In this document: positions 7,930 through 17,139 of the stretch, in pieces
Layout of the letters: every line of letters starts with the position of its first letter
Position numbering within the stretch: position 1 is the first letter of the stretch
Source of the DNA: Aminobacter carboxidus
Lineage (GTDB): Bacteria; Pseudomonadota; Alphaproteobacteria; Rhizobiales; Rhizobiaceae
DNA: 64,000 bases
Assembly: GCF_014863355.1 (NCBI RefSeq)
Contig: NZ_JACZEP010000001.1
Coordinates: 992,001 to 1,056,000, forward strand
Direction of reading: 5' to 3'
Notes under the pieces: generated by a model
The model's database searches: none
What the model was told of the DNA's origin: nothing
The model's input: only the letters and a program-made list of their open reading frames with translations
Program-made: the position numbers and the translations under genes

Positions 7930-10900
7930 ATGCCGGACTTGGATTCGTCCACGACCGAAACGACTACGGGACATAGCGTGGATCAGGAAGTGCCCCGGCA
8001 CGAGAAAATCCGGTTCAGGCGCGATGAGATTACCGATCTCGGCGCCTTGCCGTCGGCTGCGGGCCAGGAGCTGCCGCGTCCACGTCCGTCCGTGCGGCGG
8101 CGCGCGGGTCATTGCGTCCTTGCCGCGGTCGCGGTTGTTGGCTCGCTGGTGCTTCTGGCGATCATCGCCATCGAAGCGCTCAGCTATTCCGGTTTCGGCC
8201 AGGACCGGCTGCGCGCAGAGGCCGAGCATGCCATCGAAGGCCTGGCCGGCGTTGATGTCGACGTCTCGATGGGGCAGGCGCGGCTGACGCTCGATGGCCT
8301 CAGGCTGATCGCGGTCGAGGTTCCCGACGTCAAGCTCACGCGCGCCGAGGGCTCGCCGATGGCCGAAGCAGGCCTGATGCGCTTCGGCATCCGTCTTCTG
8401 CCGTTGCTCACAGGCAATGTCCGTCTCGGCAACGCCAGCATTTCCGATGCGCGGATCGTCGTCGATGCGATGCCGGCCGGCGGCGGTTCCGATTGGAGTT
8501 CTGCCCTGCGCAACCAGGACGGCCTCGTCGATCCGCAGAAACTGCTGGACGAGACATTCCGCGGGATTCGCCGCGGCTTTGACGCGGTCCAGTATGACGC
8601 CATGCGCGAAATCGCGCTCGGCAACGTCGATTTCGTCCTGCCTTCGGGCGGTGAGGTCAACATCGTGCGTGTCATCGACGCCTCGCTGGCCAAGACGCGA
8701 ACGGGCGAGCTGCGTGTCGCAGCCAACTTCGACATTGACGGCCGCGACGTCGAACTGTCCGCCTCGGCTGCCCGCGAGAACGGCACCAACCGGGTCGCGG
8801 CACTGGATGCGACGGTCTCGATGACCGACCCGTTCGCTGGCAAGACCGACATTCCGGCTGCCAAGGCAAGCCGCATCGGCTCGGCCGAACTGGTCATCAC
8901 CGGCAAGGAAGGCGTCGACGGTGACGGCTCCGAACTGATCGCCAGAGGATCGATCGGCAAGTCGACGCTGGATCTTCACGAGCGCGGCCAGCTTGTCGGT
9001 GACGTCACCGTCGACCTGCGTCTCGCCAGCGGCGACAACAAGCTCGACATCCGCAAACTGCTTGTCTCGACCGGCCGTTCGACGTTTGATTTTGGAGGAG
9101 CGATCGGCCCGCGCCCGGCGACGGGTGTCGCCAGCGACAATCCCGCCTACCGGTTCGAGCTGATCAGTCGCGATTCGCAGCTGGCACCGGGTGAATCGCC
9201 GGAGCCTGCGCTCAATTTCCTGGCGCGTGTTGCCGGAACCTATGACATCATCACCAAGACGCTGTCCGCCGAGCAGATCGGCCTGAAGTCTGGACCAGGC
9301 GGCGAGGCGCTCGGCAAGGCAGCGGTCCAGTTCGTCGAAGGCAAGGCTCCAGGCATTTTCGTCGCCTTCAACATCCACAACATGTCGGTCGCGCATGTGA
9401 AGCAGTTGTGGCCGTGGTTTTCGGCGCGAAATGCCCGGCTCTGGGTGTTGCAGAACCTCTATGGCGGGCGCGTCGTCGACGGCAACGTCCAGTTCGACGT
9501 CAAGCCGAACCGGCTCGGCAATGGCGTGCCGCTCAACGCACAGGAAGTGTTCGGCCGTTTCGAAATCGATGGTTCGCGCTTCGATACGGCCGGCCGCATT
9601 CCGCCGATCCGCGACGCGAGGGGCATCGTCGAATTCCATGGCAACGACGTCGACGTATCGCTGTCCCAAGGCACGGTCTTCATGCCCAGCGGCCGCACGG
9701 TTGCCGCGAGCAACGGCAAGCTCAAGGTCGTCAAGGCCAACGTCATGCCGGTTATCGGTTCGCTAGACATCGATGTCGAGGGCAGCGCCGATGCGATCGC
9801 CGAACTGGCATCCTACGAGCCCATCAATGCAATGCGCCACGTCGGCATCCTGCCCGAGGAATTGACGGGCGACGTCACCGGCAACGTCAAGGCCGACATC
9901 CCGCTGACCAGCGGCATCGACACCGACAAGCTCGATTGGAAGGTGGCGCTTGACTATGACGGTCTGGCCGTCGCCAAGGAGTTCGACGGCCAGAAGCTGT
10001 CGGAAGCTGACGGCAACATTACTGTCACGCCCGACAAGGCCGTCATCGTGGCCAAGGGAAAGCTCAATGGCGTTCCGGCGGAACTCGACCTTGTCGAGCC
10101 GCTGCGCGACAACGACGTCGACAAGCAACGCAATGTCCAGTTCGTGCTCGACGACAAGGCGCGCAATGCCCTTATTCCCGGCCTGTCGGACATGCTCTCG
10201 GGAACCATCAAGGTCGATGTCGAGCAGCCCGAGCAGGGCAAGCGCAACATCACTGCCGATCTGACCGCGGCGAAGCTCGACCTTCCCTGGGTAGGATGGA
10301 GCAAGGGGCCTGGCATCGCTGCCGAGGTGTCATTCACCATGACGACTGACGGCGGCAGGTCGACGCTGTCCGATTTCAATCTCGATGGAAAGACGTTCGC
10401 TATCAAGGGTGACGTCGCGCTCGCCAATGGCAGCCTGTCTTCTGCCCGCTTCGCTCAGGTGCAACTCAATCGTGGCGACGATGTCGCTGTAACCATCAAG
10501 CGTTCCGGCAAGGGCTATGCGGTCCAGGTCAAAGGCAATTCGCTCGATGCGCGCGCGCTGATCAAGCAATTCATGTCCGACGTCGACAGCGCGACGAAAT
10601 CGACGGGGTCGAATTCCATATCGGTCACCGCCAATGTCGATACCCTGGTGGGTTTCAGCAACGAGAAGCTCTCGAATGTCAGCCTGGAGTATTCGGGCGC
10701 TGGCTCGAAGGTCGGCGGGCTCAAGGTCAGCGCGGCCGCCAGTTCCGGCGGGCTGATTACCGTCAGCAACACACTGCAAGGTGGCGGGCGCCGTCTGGAC
10801 GTCCGATCTGCCGATGCCGGTGCGATCCTACGCTTCCTCGATGTCTATGCGCGCATGCAGGGTGGATCGCTGGCGCTGGCGCTGGAATCGGCAGGCGAGG

Positions 10901-11382
10901 GGCCGCTCAAGGGCCAGGTCGACGTGCGCGAGTTCGTCGTCGTCGACGAACCGCGGCTTGCATCGATCGTCTCCAGCAAGCCGGCCGGCGACAATCGCAG
11001 CCTCAGCCAAGCCGTGCGCAAGGACATCGACACCTCGCGTGTCCGCTTTGAGCGTGGTTTTGCCGAGATCGACAAGCGCTCGAAATATCTGGCTCTGGAA
11101 AACGGCGTCCTGCGTGGGCCATTGATCGGAACGACCTTCCAGGGCGTGCTTTACGACCAGCAGGGCCAGATGAACATGACCGGCACTTTCATGCCGGCCT
11201 ATGGCCTCAATCGCATCTTCGGCGAGCTGCCGCTTGTCGGCGTCATCCTGGGTAACGGCCGCGACCGCGGCCTGATCGGCGTCACCTACAAGCTGTCGGG
11301 CGACGCCAATGCACCCAAGCTGCACGTCAACCCGTTGTCGGTTATCGCACCCGGCATCTTCAGGGCGATCTTCGAGTACTGA
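7930..11382 (+). CDS. AsmA/YhdP-like membrane-anchored protein
   Basis: 1150-residue protein of the AsmA/YhdP (DUF3971/AsmA_2) superfamily. Members span the periplasm as beta-groove bridges and take part in phospholipid transport to the outer membrane. A basic cytoplasmic N-terminus (residues 1-60) leads into one transmembrane helix (about 63-87, VLAAVAVVGSLVLLAIIAIE), followed by about 1000 residues of repeated beta-strand pattern. The C-terminus has the typical family ending around GTFMPAYGLNRIFGELPLVG and GLIGVTYKLSGDANAPKLHV. The ATG at 7930 is used here; a GTG at 7981 is an alternative start. The gene ends in a strong terminator shared with tyrS. Function is inferred from family. Confidence 0.88.
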   Translation: MPDLDSSTTETTTGHSVDQEVPRHEKIRFRRDEITDLGALPSAAGQELPRPRPSVRRRAGHCVLAAVAVVGSLVLLAIIAIEALSYSGFGQDRLRAEAEHAIEGLAGVDVDVSMGQARLTLDGLRLIAVEVPDVKLTRAEGSPMAEAGLMRFGIRLLPLLTGNVRLGNASISDARIVVDAMPAGGGSDWSSALRNQDGLVDPQKLLDETFRGIRRGFDAVQYDAMREIALGNVDFVLPSGGEVNIVRVIDASLAKTRTGELRVAANFDIDGRDVELSASAARENGTNRVAALDATVSMTDPFAGKTDIPAAKASRIGSAELVITGKEGVDGDGSELIARGSIGKSTLDLHERGQLVGDVTVDLRLASGDNKLDIRKLLVSTGRSTFDFGGAIGPRPATGVASDNPAYRFELISRDSQLAPGESPEPALNFLARVAGTYDIITKTLSAEQIGLKSGPGGEALGKAAVQFVEGKAPGIFVAFNIHNMSVAHVKQLWPWFSARNARLWVLQNLYGGRVVDGNVQFDVKPNRLGNGVPLNAQEVFGRFEIDGSRFDTAGRIPPIRDARGIVEFHGNDVDVSLSQGTVFMPSGRTVAASNGKLKVVKANVMPVIGSLDIDVEGSADAIAELASYEPINAMRHVGILPEELTGDVTGNVKADIPLTSGIDTDKLDWKVALDYDGLAVAKEFDGQKLSEADGNITVTPDKAVIVAKGKLNGVPAELDLVEPLRDNDVDKQRNVQFVLDDKARNALIPGLSDMLSGTIKVDVEQPEQGKRNITADLTAAKLDLPWVGWSKGPGIAAEVSFTMTTDGGRSTLSDFNLDGKTFAIKGDVALANGSLSSARFAQVQLNRGDDVAVTIKRSGKGYAVQVKGNSLDARALIKQFMSDVDSATKSTGSNSISVTANVDTLVGFSNEKLSNVSLEYSGAGSKVGGLKVSAAASSGGLITVSNTLQGGGRRLDVRSADAGAILRFLDVYARMQGGSLALALESAGEGPLKGQVDVREFVVVDEPRLASIVSSKPAGDNRSLSQAVRKDIDTSRVRFERGFAEIDKRSKYLALENGVLRGPLIGTTFQGVLYDQQGQMNMTGTFMPAYGLNRIFGELPLVGVILGNGRDRGLIGVTYKLSGDANAPKLHVNPLSVIAPGIFRAIFEY

Positions 11383-11403
11383 GCGCGCAAAAGGCGCTGG
11401 TCT

Positions 11404-11445
11404 CCAGACGTGAAAATGGCCGGCCCAGACGTGAAAATGGCCGGC
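11404..11445. repeat. 21-bp tandem duplication in front of a terminator
   Basis: Two identical 21-base copies (11404-11424 and 11425-11445) beginning CCAGACGTGAAAATGG and ending CCGGC. The second copy carries the left arm of the terminator stem at 11434-11460, so the first copy supplies a second, competing left arm. Confidence 0.9.
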
Positions 11446-11460
11446 AATGCCGGCCATTTT
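11434..11460. terminator. Bidirectional terminator between AsmA-like gene and tyrS
   Basis: Perfect 12-bp stem AAAATGGCCGGC / GCCGGCCATTTT with a three-base loop (AAT). The T-run on the right serves the plus-strand gene and the A-run on the left gives U's for minus-strand tyrS; the genes converge here. Confidence 0.88.
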
Positions 11461-11482
11461 GCTATCCTGCGAGGAGCGCCCG

Positions 11483-12736
11483 TCAGGCCGGGCGCACCAG
11501 GATGTGCTTCTTCTTGCCGAGCGACAGCTTGACCACGCCTTCCGGCGTCAGATCTGCCGTCGTCACCGCGCGGCGCTCGTCATTGACCGACTGGTCGTTG
11601 ATACGCACAGCGCCACCCTGAACGTGCCGGCGTGCCTCGCCGTTGGACGCGGCAAGTCCGGCCCTAACGACCAGGGACAGCAGGCCGATGCCTGCCGTCA
11701 GCTCGTCGCCTGCGACTTCAACCGTCGGCAGCGTGTCGGCGAGCGCGCCTTCCTCGAAGGTCTTGCGTGCGGTGTCAGCCGATTGCTCGGCAGCGTCGCG
11801 GCCGTGCAACATCGCGGTCACTTCGGTCGCCAGCACCTTCTTGGCGTCGTTGATTTCCGAGCCGCCAAGCACCGCCAGACGCGCGATCTCGTCGAGCGGC
11901 ATTGCCGTGTAGAGCTTGAGGAAGCGCTCGACATCGGCGTCTTCGGTGTTGCGCCAGTACTGCCAGAAATCATAGGGCGACAGCATGTCGGCATTGAGCC
12001 AGACAGCACCGTTCATCGACTTGCCCATCTTGGCGCCGGAAGAGGTCGTCAACAGCGGCGAAGTGAGTGCGTAAAGCTGAGGGGTACCGAGGCGATGGCC
12101 AAGGTCGATGCCGTTGATGATGTTGCCCCACTGATCCGAGCCGCCCATCTGCAGGCGCAGGCCATAGCGTTTGTTGAGCTCGACGAAGTCGTAGGCCTGC
12201 AGGATCATGTAGTTGAATTCGAGGAACGACAGCGACTGCTCGCGGTCGAGGCGCTGCTTGACGGAATCGAAGCTCAGCATCCGGTTGACCGAGAAATGCT
12301 GACCTACATCGCGCAGGAATTCGAGATAGTTGAGCGGCAACAGCCACTCGGCGTTGTTGACCATCATTGCGTCGCGAGGACCGTCGCCGAAGGTCAGGTA
12401 GTTCGAAAACACCTGCTTGATGCCGTCGATGTTCGACTGGATCATCTCCGGCGTCATCAGCTTGCGCGCCTCGTCCTTGAACGACGGGTCGCCGACCATG
12501 CCGGTGCCGCCGCCCATCAGCGGCACGGGGCGATGGCCGGTCTTCTGCATCCAGTACAGCATCATGATCTGGATCAGGCCGCCGGCATGCAGGCTCGAAG
12601 CCGTCGGGTCGAAGCCGATATAGGCCGACACGGTTTCCTTGCAGAAGAGATCGTCGAGGCCGGCATCATCGGAGGTCTGATGGATGAAGCCGCGCTCGGA
12701 AAGGGTGCGCAGGAAATCGGACTTGAAGGCAGACAT
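11483..12736 (-). CDS. tyrS: Tyrosyl-tRNA synthetase
   Basis: Cytoplasmic class I aminoacyl-tRNA synthetase charging tRNA-Tyr, 417 residues, normal for the bacterial enzyme. The HIGH-equivalent lies in [14 protein letters not shown] (41-54), the tyrosine/tRNA-site signature in [11 protein letters not shown] (196-206), and the KMSKS-equivalent is AKMGKS (235-240). A C-terminal S4-like domain contains [17 protein letters not shown]. The ATG at 12736 gives the canonical N-terminus; the frame continues more than 100 codons upstream only by chance. It converges on the AsmA-like gene and ends at the shared terminator. Confidence 0.98.
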   Translation of the reverse strand: MSAFKSDFLRTLSERGFIHQTSDDAGLDDLFCKETVSAYIGFDPTASSLHAGGLIQIMMLYWMQKTGHRPVPLMGGGTGMVGDPSFKDEARKLMTPEMIQSNIDGIKQVFSNYLTFGDGPRDAMMVNNAEWLLPLNYLEFLRDVGQHFSVNRMLSFDSVKQRLDREQSLSFLEFNYMILQAYDFVELNKRYGLRLQMGGSDQWGNIINGIDLGHRLGTPQLYALTSPLLTTSSGAKMGKSMNGAVWLNADMLSPYDFWQYWRNTEDADVERFLKLYTAMPLDEIARLAVLGGSEINDAKKVLATEVTAMLHGRDAAEQSADTARKTFEEGALADTLPTVEVAGDELTAGIGLLSLVVRAGLAASNGEARRHVQGGAVRINDQSVNDERRAVTTADLTPEGVVKLSLGKKKHILVRPA

Positions 12737-12939
12737 TGGTTTTCTCTCTCGGCGGACGATTGGTACAGTCGATCCGGCTTTGGATCGGCGACGCGAGGGC
12801 TTTAGCATCTGAAGCGCGGGAATCACAAGGATGGCGGGTCGATGGTGGCAATCAATGCAATCGGATTGATGAGCGAGAGGTCGGCAGGCATCGACCCGTT
12901 GGCCTGCGTCACGCCGTCGGCGGCTGAACTGAGGGTGTA

Positions 12940-13497
12940 ATGGCCGAAGAAACCATACTGGAAACGCCACGTCTGCTGCTCCGCACCTGGCGTGACGAGG
13001 ATCTGGACGATCACGTCTGGCTGCATTCGCAGGTCGACGCCTCGCGCTACCTCTCACGCGACGGCAAGCCCTGGACGCGTGAAGAAGCAGCCTCGCGGAT
13101 GGCGGGCTGGGTCGAGGAATATCGGCAGTTTGGCATCACCAAGCTGAAGCTTGTGCGCCAAGAAGACGGCCGCTTCATCGGCCGTGCCGGTTTTTCGCTG
13201 TTTGCAGCCACCGGCCAGTTCGAGCTGGGCTACGCGATCGCGCCAGAATTCTGGGGGCAGGGCTACGCCACGGAGATAGCCGCAGCGCTGCCTGGTTTGG
13301 TCTTCGACCGCAACATCCGGGACGAGTTCATCGCCTTTGCCCATGTCGACAATGCCGCTTCGCTAAAGGTGCTGGAAAAGATCGGCATGCGCTACCAGCA
13401 CACCGGTCTGATGAACGGCCTTTTGGCTCGCGTCTATGCGATGAGCCGCGCCGACGCAGCTGTACCTGCGACCGGTGGCCTGCCAGCCGGGCTCTGA
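12940..13497 (+). CDS. GNAT N-acetyltransferase, RimJ/RimL-like
   Basis: 185-residue acetyl-CoA-dependent transferase. It starts with the RimJ-like [17 protein letters not shown], has the acetyl-CoA binding region around [16 protein letters not shown] and the C-terminal [19 protein letters not shown]. These proteins acetylate N-termini, antibiotics or other amines; the substrate is not predictable. It is divergent from tyrS with a 203-base gap in which I see no gene. Start ATG at 12940 directly precedes the conserved N-terminus. Confidence 0.9.
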   Translation: MAEETILETPRLLLRTWRDEDLDDHVWLHSQVDASRYLSRDGKPWTREEAASRMAGWVEEYRQFGITKLKLVRQEDGRFIGRAGFSLFAATGQFELGYAIAPEFWGQGYATEIAAALPGLVFDRNIRDEFIAFAHVDNAASLKVLEKIGMRYQHTGLMNGLLARVYAMSRADAAVPATGGLPAGL

Positions 13498-13504
13498 TCA
13501 AGGG

Positions 13505-13533
13505 ACTTCATCAAAGTTTCATTCAGGCGTCAC
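13505..13533 (+). promoter_or_regulatory. Possible PhoB box (three 11-bp-spaced half-sites)
   Basis: Three heptamers ACTTCAT, GTTTCAT and GCGTCAC are spaced exactly 11 bp apart (starts 13505, 13516, 13527). PhoB boxes are tandem CTGTCAT-like heptamers with 4-bp spacers, and these match at 4, 5 and 4 of 7 positions. They lie 60 bases before a gene of the phytase-like esterase family, which makes phosphate control plausible. No binding data. Confidence 0.45.
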
Positions 13534-13592
13534 CCGCCCGACATGGCGTGGACCTAGCTGGGGGGCGTTCCTTCAACCAATCGGGGTCCACC

Positions 13593-14951
13593 ATGCGACG
13601 CTCTCTCTATCTGGCTGCAGCCGTTGTTGCGCTCACCACCGCCTCCGCTTTCGCGGACGAGGCGGAATTCAAGGCAACGCTCGCCGGCCACGCGATCCTG
13701 CCGGCGAACACCATCATCGCAGCGCCTGAAAATGCGCCCGAGCACCTGCGGACGTCGGGCAAGTTCACCACCCCCGACCGCAAGCGGGCCGAAGGCCTCG
13801 GCACCGTACCGGGCAAGGATGGCGTGCGCCTGACCGGACTCTCGCTGCCCTTCGACGGCCAGCCCGTGCAGGGCTTCTCAGGCATCAAGGCAGTCGGCGA
13901 TGGCACGTTCTGGTCGCTGTCGGACAATGGCTTCGGCAACAAGCTGAACTCCACCGACGCAGCACTGATGTTGCATCACATCTCGTTTGACTGGGACAAG
14001 GGCACGATGAACCGCATCAAGACCCTGTTCCTGACCGATCCCGACCGCAAGGCACCGTTCCCGATCGTGCTCGAAGGCTCCGACACCCGCTTCCTCACCG
14101 GCGGTGATTTCGACGTCGAGTCGATCCAGCCGGTTGCCGACGGCTTCTGGGTCGGCGAGGAGTTCGGCCCCTATCTGCTGAAGTTCGATCTCGATGGCAA
14201 GCTGACCGACGTCATCGGCACCGTCGTCGATGGCAAGCCGGTCAAGTCGCCCGACCATCCGACGCTGACGCTGCAGGCCAACCCGTCGCTGCCGATGCCG
14301 GCCTTCAAACTCAAGCGCTCCGGCGGCTATGAGGGCCTCGCCCAGTCGAAGGACGGCTCCAAGCTCTACGGCCTGCTCGAAGGCGCGCTGTTCAAGGAAG
14401 ACGGCACCATGGAGCAGGCCGAAGGCAACCGCGCGCTACGTGTCGTCGAGTTCGACGTCGCCAAAAAGGAATGGACCGGCCGCAGTTGGCTCTATCCGTT
14501 GTCGGCCGGCGGCGATGCCATCGGCGACTTCAACATGATCGATGCCACCACCGCCCTCGTCATCGAGCGCGACCAGGGCGTCGGCACAGCTGCCAAGAAA
14601 TGCGTCGATGCCAAGAACCCGCAGCCGGACTGCTTCGCCAACCCGGCTCTGTTCAAGCGAATCTACAAGATCGAGATGTCCGACGCCAATGTCGGCGGTG
14701 CGGTCCGCAAGATCGGCTACATCGACCTGATGAACATCGCCGATCCCGACAACAAGAAGCGCCAGGGCGGCGGCGAGGGCTTCTACGACATGCCTTTCAA
14801 CACCATCGAGAACGTCGATCTCGTCGACGACACCCACATCGTCGTCGGCGACGACAACAACCTGCCGTTCTCGGCTGGCCGCTCGCTTGATAAGGCCGAC
14901 GACAACGAGTTCGTGCTGCTCGAAGTGGGCGAATTCCTCAAGGCCAAGTAA
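13593..14951 (+). CDS. Esterase-like activity of phytase family protein, secreted
   Basis: 452-residue protein of the phytase-like beta-propeller esterase family (PF13449 type). It begins with a Sec signal peptide (MRRSLYLAAAVVALTTASAFA, cleavage after AFA near residue 21). Family-like features include GFSGIKAVGDGTFWSLSDNG near residues 105-124, then EEFGPYLLKFDLDGK and IERDQGVGTAAKKC. The ATG at 13593 is chosen for the signal peptide and the preceding GGGG. Predicted to act in the periplasm or outside on phosphoesters; the substrate is inferred from family only. Three PhoB-like half-sites lie upstream and a terminator hairpin follows. It stands alone between two GNAT loci. Confidence 0.88.
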   Translation: MRRSLYLAAAVVALTTASAFADEAEFKATLAGHAILPANTIIAAPENAPEHLRTSGKFTTPDRKRAEGLGTVPGKDGVRLTGLSLPFDGQPVQGFSGIKAVGDGTFWSLSDNGFGNKLNSTDAALMLHHISFDWDKGTMNRIKTLFLTDPDRKAPFPIVLEGSDTRFLTGGDFDVESIQPVADGFWVGEEFGPYLLKFDLDGKLTDVIGTVVDGKPVKSPDHPTLTLQANPSLPMPAFKLKRSGGYEGLAQSKDGSKLYGLLEGALFKEDGTMEQAEGNRALRVVEFDVAKKEWTGRSWLYPLSAGGDAIGDFNMIDATTALVIERDQGVGTAAKKCVDAKNPQPDCFANPALFKRIYKIEMSDANVGGAVRKIGYIDLMNIADPDNKKRQGGGEGFYDMPFNTIENVDLVDDTHIVVGDDNNLPFSAGRSLDKADDNEFVLLEVGEFLKAK

Positions 14952-14972
14952 TGCTCTGCTTGAGCTTAACAG

Positions 14973-14998
14973 ATCCGGGCTGCGCTTGCGGCCCGGAT
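14973..14998 (+). terminator. Terminator hairpin after esterase gene
   Basis: Stem ATCCGGGC / GCCCGGAT (8 bp) with a 10-base loop, 21 bases after the stop, followed by TCACTTTG. The U-run is weak. The truncated GNAT ORF on the other strand ends just beside it. Confidence 0.65.
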
Positions 14999-15006
14999 TC
15001 ACTTTG

Positions 15007-15252
15007 TCAAATTCCGGCGCCAAGTAGTTTGCGGTACAACAGGAGCCCGTCGTCCGGTGCTTCGGCCTGAAGTGAGGCGCTTTCGTCGCGCGTGGCTACG
15101 ACCGCATGGGCGGGGCTTGCCGGATCCAAGACATAGGCGACCCAGCCGGCGCTGGGGACGTCGATGCGCCGCGACACCTCGGCGTCATCGAACCACGCGG
15201 CATAGGCCATAAGGTCTTCGTTGCGAAACGGCCGGAAGCTGATTTCGCCCAT
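15007..15252 (-). pseudogene. Truncated GNAT acetyltransferase remnant
   Basis: An 81-residue ORF with the N-terminal third of a GNAT enzyme: ISFRPFRNEDLMAYAAWFDD, then VSRRIDVPSAGWVAYVL and SLQAEAPDDG. The similarity pattern stops at about residue 68 and the ORF ends 12 residues later, before the acetyl-CoA-binding motif, so it cannot be a working acetyltransferase. There is no room for the missing part before the neighbouring terminator. It starts 6 bases after the stop of an intact GNAT gene and would be co-transcribed with it. A 3' deletion is likely; a short functional protein is less likely. Confidence 0.6.
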
Positions 15253-15258
15253 CCCGTC

Positions 15259-15693
15259 TTACGACGCCTGCGACAGGTGCAGCAGCGGGAAGGGCTTGCC
15301 CTGACTGTCGAGGTCGGAGCGTCCGATCTGTTTGAAACCGCATTTGAGATAGAAGGCGACACCACCCGGGTTCTGCTCGTTGACGTCGACTTCAAGCGGC
15401 CCCCTCAGCCGGCCGACATGCTCGATCAGGGCCTTGCCGATGCCCTTGCCATGCTGGCTGGCGCCCACGAACAGCATTTCGACCTTCTGGCCGTCCAGGC
15501 CGATGAAGCCGAGGGGCGTGCCGTGCTCCTCGGCCACCAGCACTTCGAGCGCCGGCAGGTAGTTGTCGCGGACGAGCGGGCGGAAGAACTGGATGTCGTC
15601 TTCGCTGAGGAAGTCATGCGTGGCGCGCACTGCATCCTCCCAGATGGCAACGAGCACGGCGTTGTCGGCCGCGATGCGGGGACGGATGTTCAC
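15259..15693 (-). CDS. GNAT N-acetyltransferase, YjaB-like
   Basis: 144-residue acetyltransferase. The N-terminus has IRPRIAADNAVLVAIWEDAV and HDFLSEDDIQFF; the acetyl-CoA loop is LFVGASQHGKGIGKALIEHV (residues about 74-93); the C-terminus has EQNPGGVAFYLKCGFKQIG. The pattern fits YjaB/YhbS-like small GNATs; the substrate is unknown. The start is a GTG at 15693 with GGAG upstream. It sits third in a likely minus-strand operon: alpha/beta hydrolase, PaiB-like protein, this GNAT, GNAT remnant. Confidence 0.9.
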   Translation of the reverse strand: MNIRPRIAADNAVLVAIWEDAVRATHDFLSEDDIQFFRPLVRDNYLPALEVLVAEEHGTPLGFIGLDGQKVEMLFVGASQHGKGIGKALIEHVGRLRGPLEVDVNEQNPGGVAFYLKCGFKQIGRSDLDSQGKPFPLLHLSQAS

Positions 15694-15717
15694 GAGAGAG
15701 GCTCCAGGTCGGAAGGG

Positions 15718-16368
15718 CTATTCGCCCGCGAGCCCGCCATATTGGCGGACCAGTTGCGCCATGCCGCCGGCCGGCTTCTGCTCGGCCGCGATGCCTTCGG
15801 CCACGCCGATGCGGTCGCCGACGGGCCGGTTCTGGCTGACCTTCCACTTGCCGTCGATGGCGGTGATGTCGATTTCGAGCCCGATGATGCCCTTGATCTG
15901 GGCCGCGATGTAGGTGTCAGGCGCATCGGTCACCTGCCAGGGCTCCGTCCGCCCGGCTTCCTGGCTGGCGGTAAGCTCGGCGATCTGGCCGGCGAGCCAG
16001 TCCTTGTCGTCGATCACCCGCGCCGTGCCGCGCACCTGCACGGTCGCATAGTTCCAGGTCGGAACAACCTTGCCGGTTTCGCGCTTGGTCTCGTACCAGG
16101 ACGGGGTGACGTAGCTGTCCTCGCCCTGGAACACCACCAGCACCGGCATATCAGGCGTTTCGGCCAGCAGCCGCCATTGCGGGTTGGCCCGCGCCAGATG
16201 GGCGCGCAGCCTGCCGTTGGGCCCGGTATCGGCGTCGAGCAGGAATGGCAGCGGATTGGCCACCGGGCCTTCCGATCCGTTGCTGATCAGAAGGCCAAGC
16301 GGGTGGTTGCGGATCAGCGCATGCAAAACGTCCGGCCGCGTCTCGCGAAACAGCGGAGGCTGATACAT
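15718..16368 (-). CDS. FMN-binding negative transcriptional regulator, PaiB family
   Basis: 216-residue flavin-binding protein of the PaiB family (split-barrel FMN-binding fold). It begins with the family signature MYQPPLFRETRPDVLHALIR, followed by HPLGLLISNG, the ligand-region VTPSWYETKRETGKVVPTWN and DIKGIIGLEI-like strand (QIKGIIGLEIDITAIDGKWK). Bacillus PaiB represses sporulation and degradative enzyme genes; in proteobacteria the role is unclear and it may be an FMN-dependent oxidoreductase. AAGGAG precedes the ATG at 16368. The gap to the upstream alpha/beta hydrolase is 14 bases, suggesting one transcript. Confidence 0.9.
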   Translation of the reverse strand: MYQPPLFRETRPDVLHALIRNHPLGLLISNGSEGPVANPLPFLLDADTGPNGRLRAHLARANPQWRLLAETPDMPVLVVFQGEDSYVTPSWYETKRETGKVVPTWNYATVQVRGTARVIDDKDWLAGQIAELTASQEAGRTEPWQVTDAPDTYIAAQIKGIIGLEIDITAIDGKWKVSQNRPVGDRIGVAEGIAAEQKPAGGMAQLVRQYGGLAGE

Positions 16369-16382
16369 GCGCGGAGCTCCTT

Positions 16383-17057
16383 TTAGCGCAGGCGCTTCGG
16401 ACGCGGGTCCGAAAGCTCACCGGCGAGGCGACGGTCGAGGTAATCGGCGCATTCTTCGATCACCAGCTCCGGATCGTTGCCGAAGAAATGGTTGGCGCCG
16501 GCAAGCGTCTTCTGGGTGATGGTGATGCCCTTTTGCGTGTGCAGCTTGTCGACCAGGCCCTGCACATCCTTCGGCGGCGCCACCTTGTCGGCGTCGCCAT
16601 GGATGATCAGGCCTGACGACGGGCACGGTGCCAGGAACGAGAAGTCGTAGGTGTTGGGCTGCGGCGCGACCGAAATGAAGCCTTCGATCTCCGGCCGGCG
16701 CATCAGAAGCTGCATGCCGATCCATGACCCGAAGGAATAGCCGGCAACCCAGCAGCTCTTGGAATCGGGATGCAGCGACTGCACCCAGTCGAGTGCTGCG
16801 GCCGCGTCCGACAATTCACCGGTGCCGTGGTCGAATTCGCCCTGGCTGCGGCCGATGCCGCGGAAATTGAAGCGCAACGTGGTGAAGTCGCGCTTCTGGA
16901 ACATGTAGAAGAGGTCGTACACGATCTTGTTGTTCATCGTGCCGCCAAACTGCGGGTGCGGGTGCAGTATGATGGCGATCGGCGCGTTCTTTTCCTTGGA
17001 CGGCTGATAACGACCTTCCAGGCGACCCGCCGGACCGGTGAAAATGACCTCTGGCAT
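16383..17057 (-). CDS. Alpha/beta hydrolase, COG2945 type
   Basis: 224-residue alpha/beta-fold hydrolase of the dienelactone hydrolase-like COG2945 group. It shows the oxyanion-region motif LHPHPQFGGTMNNKIVY (31-47), NFRGIGRSQGEFD, the nucleophile elbow GYSFGS, the acid HGDADKVAPP and the histidine in GANHFF. The start at 17057 follows a GGAG. The natural ester substrate is unknown. It is first of a four-gene minus-strand run and divergent from the suf operon, with 218 bases between the starts. Confidence 0.92.
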   Translation of the reverse strand: MPEVIFTGPAGRLEGRYQPSKEKNAPIAIILHPHPQFGGTMNNKIVYDLFYMFQKRDFTTLRFNFRGIGRSQGEFDHGTGELSDAAAALDWVQSLHPDSKSCWVAGYSFGSWIGMQLLMRRPEIEGFISVAPQPNTYDFSFLAPCPSSGLIIHGDADKVAPPKDVQGLVDKLHTQKGITITQKTLAGANHFFGNDPELVIEECADYLDRRLAGELSDPRPKRLR

Positions 17058-17139
17058 AAACTACTCCACTTGACGCAAAGCCGATGAAACAATCCTGTGG
17101 CCAGCCTTGACGCGAGGGACGCGCCTTCTTAGAAGCTAG

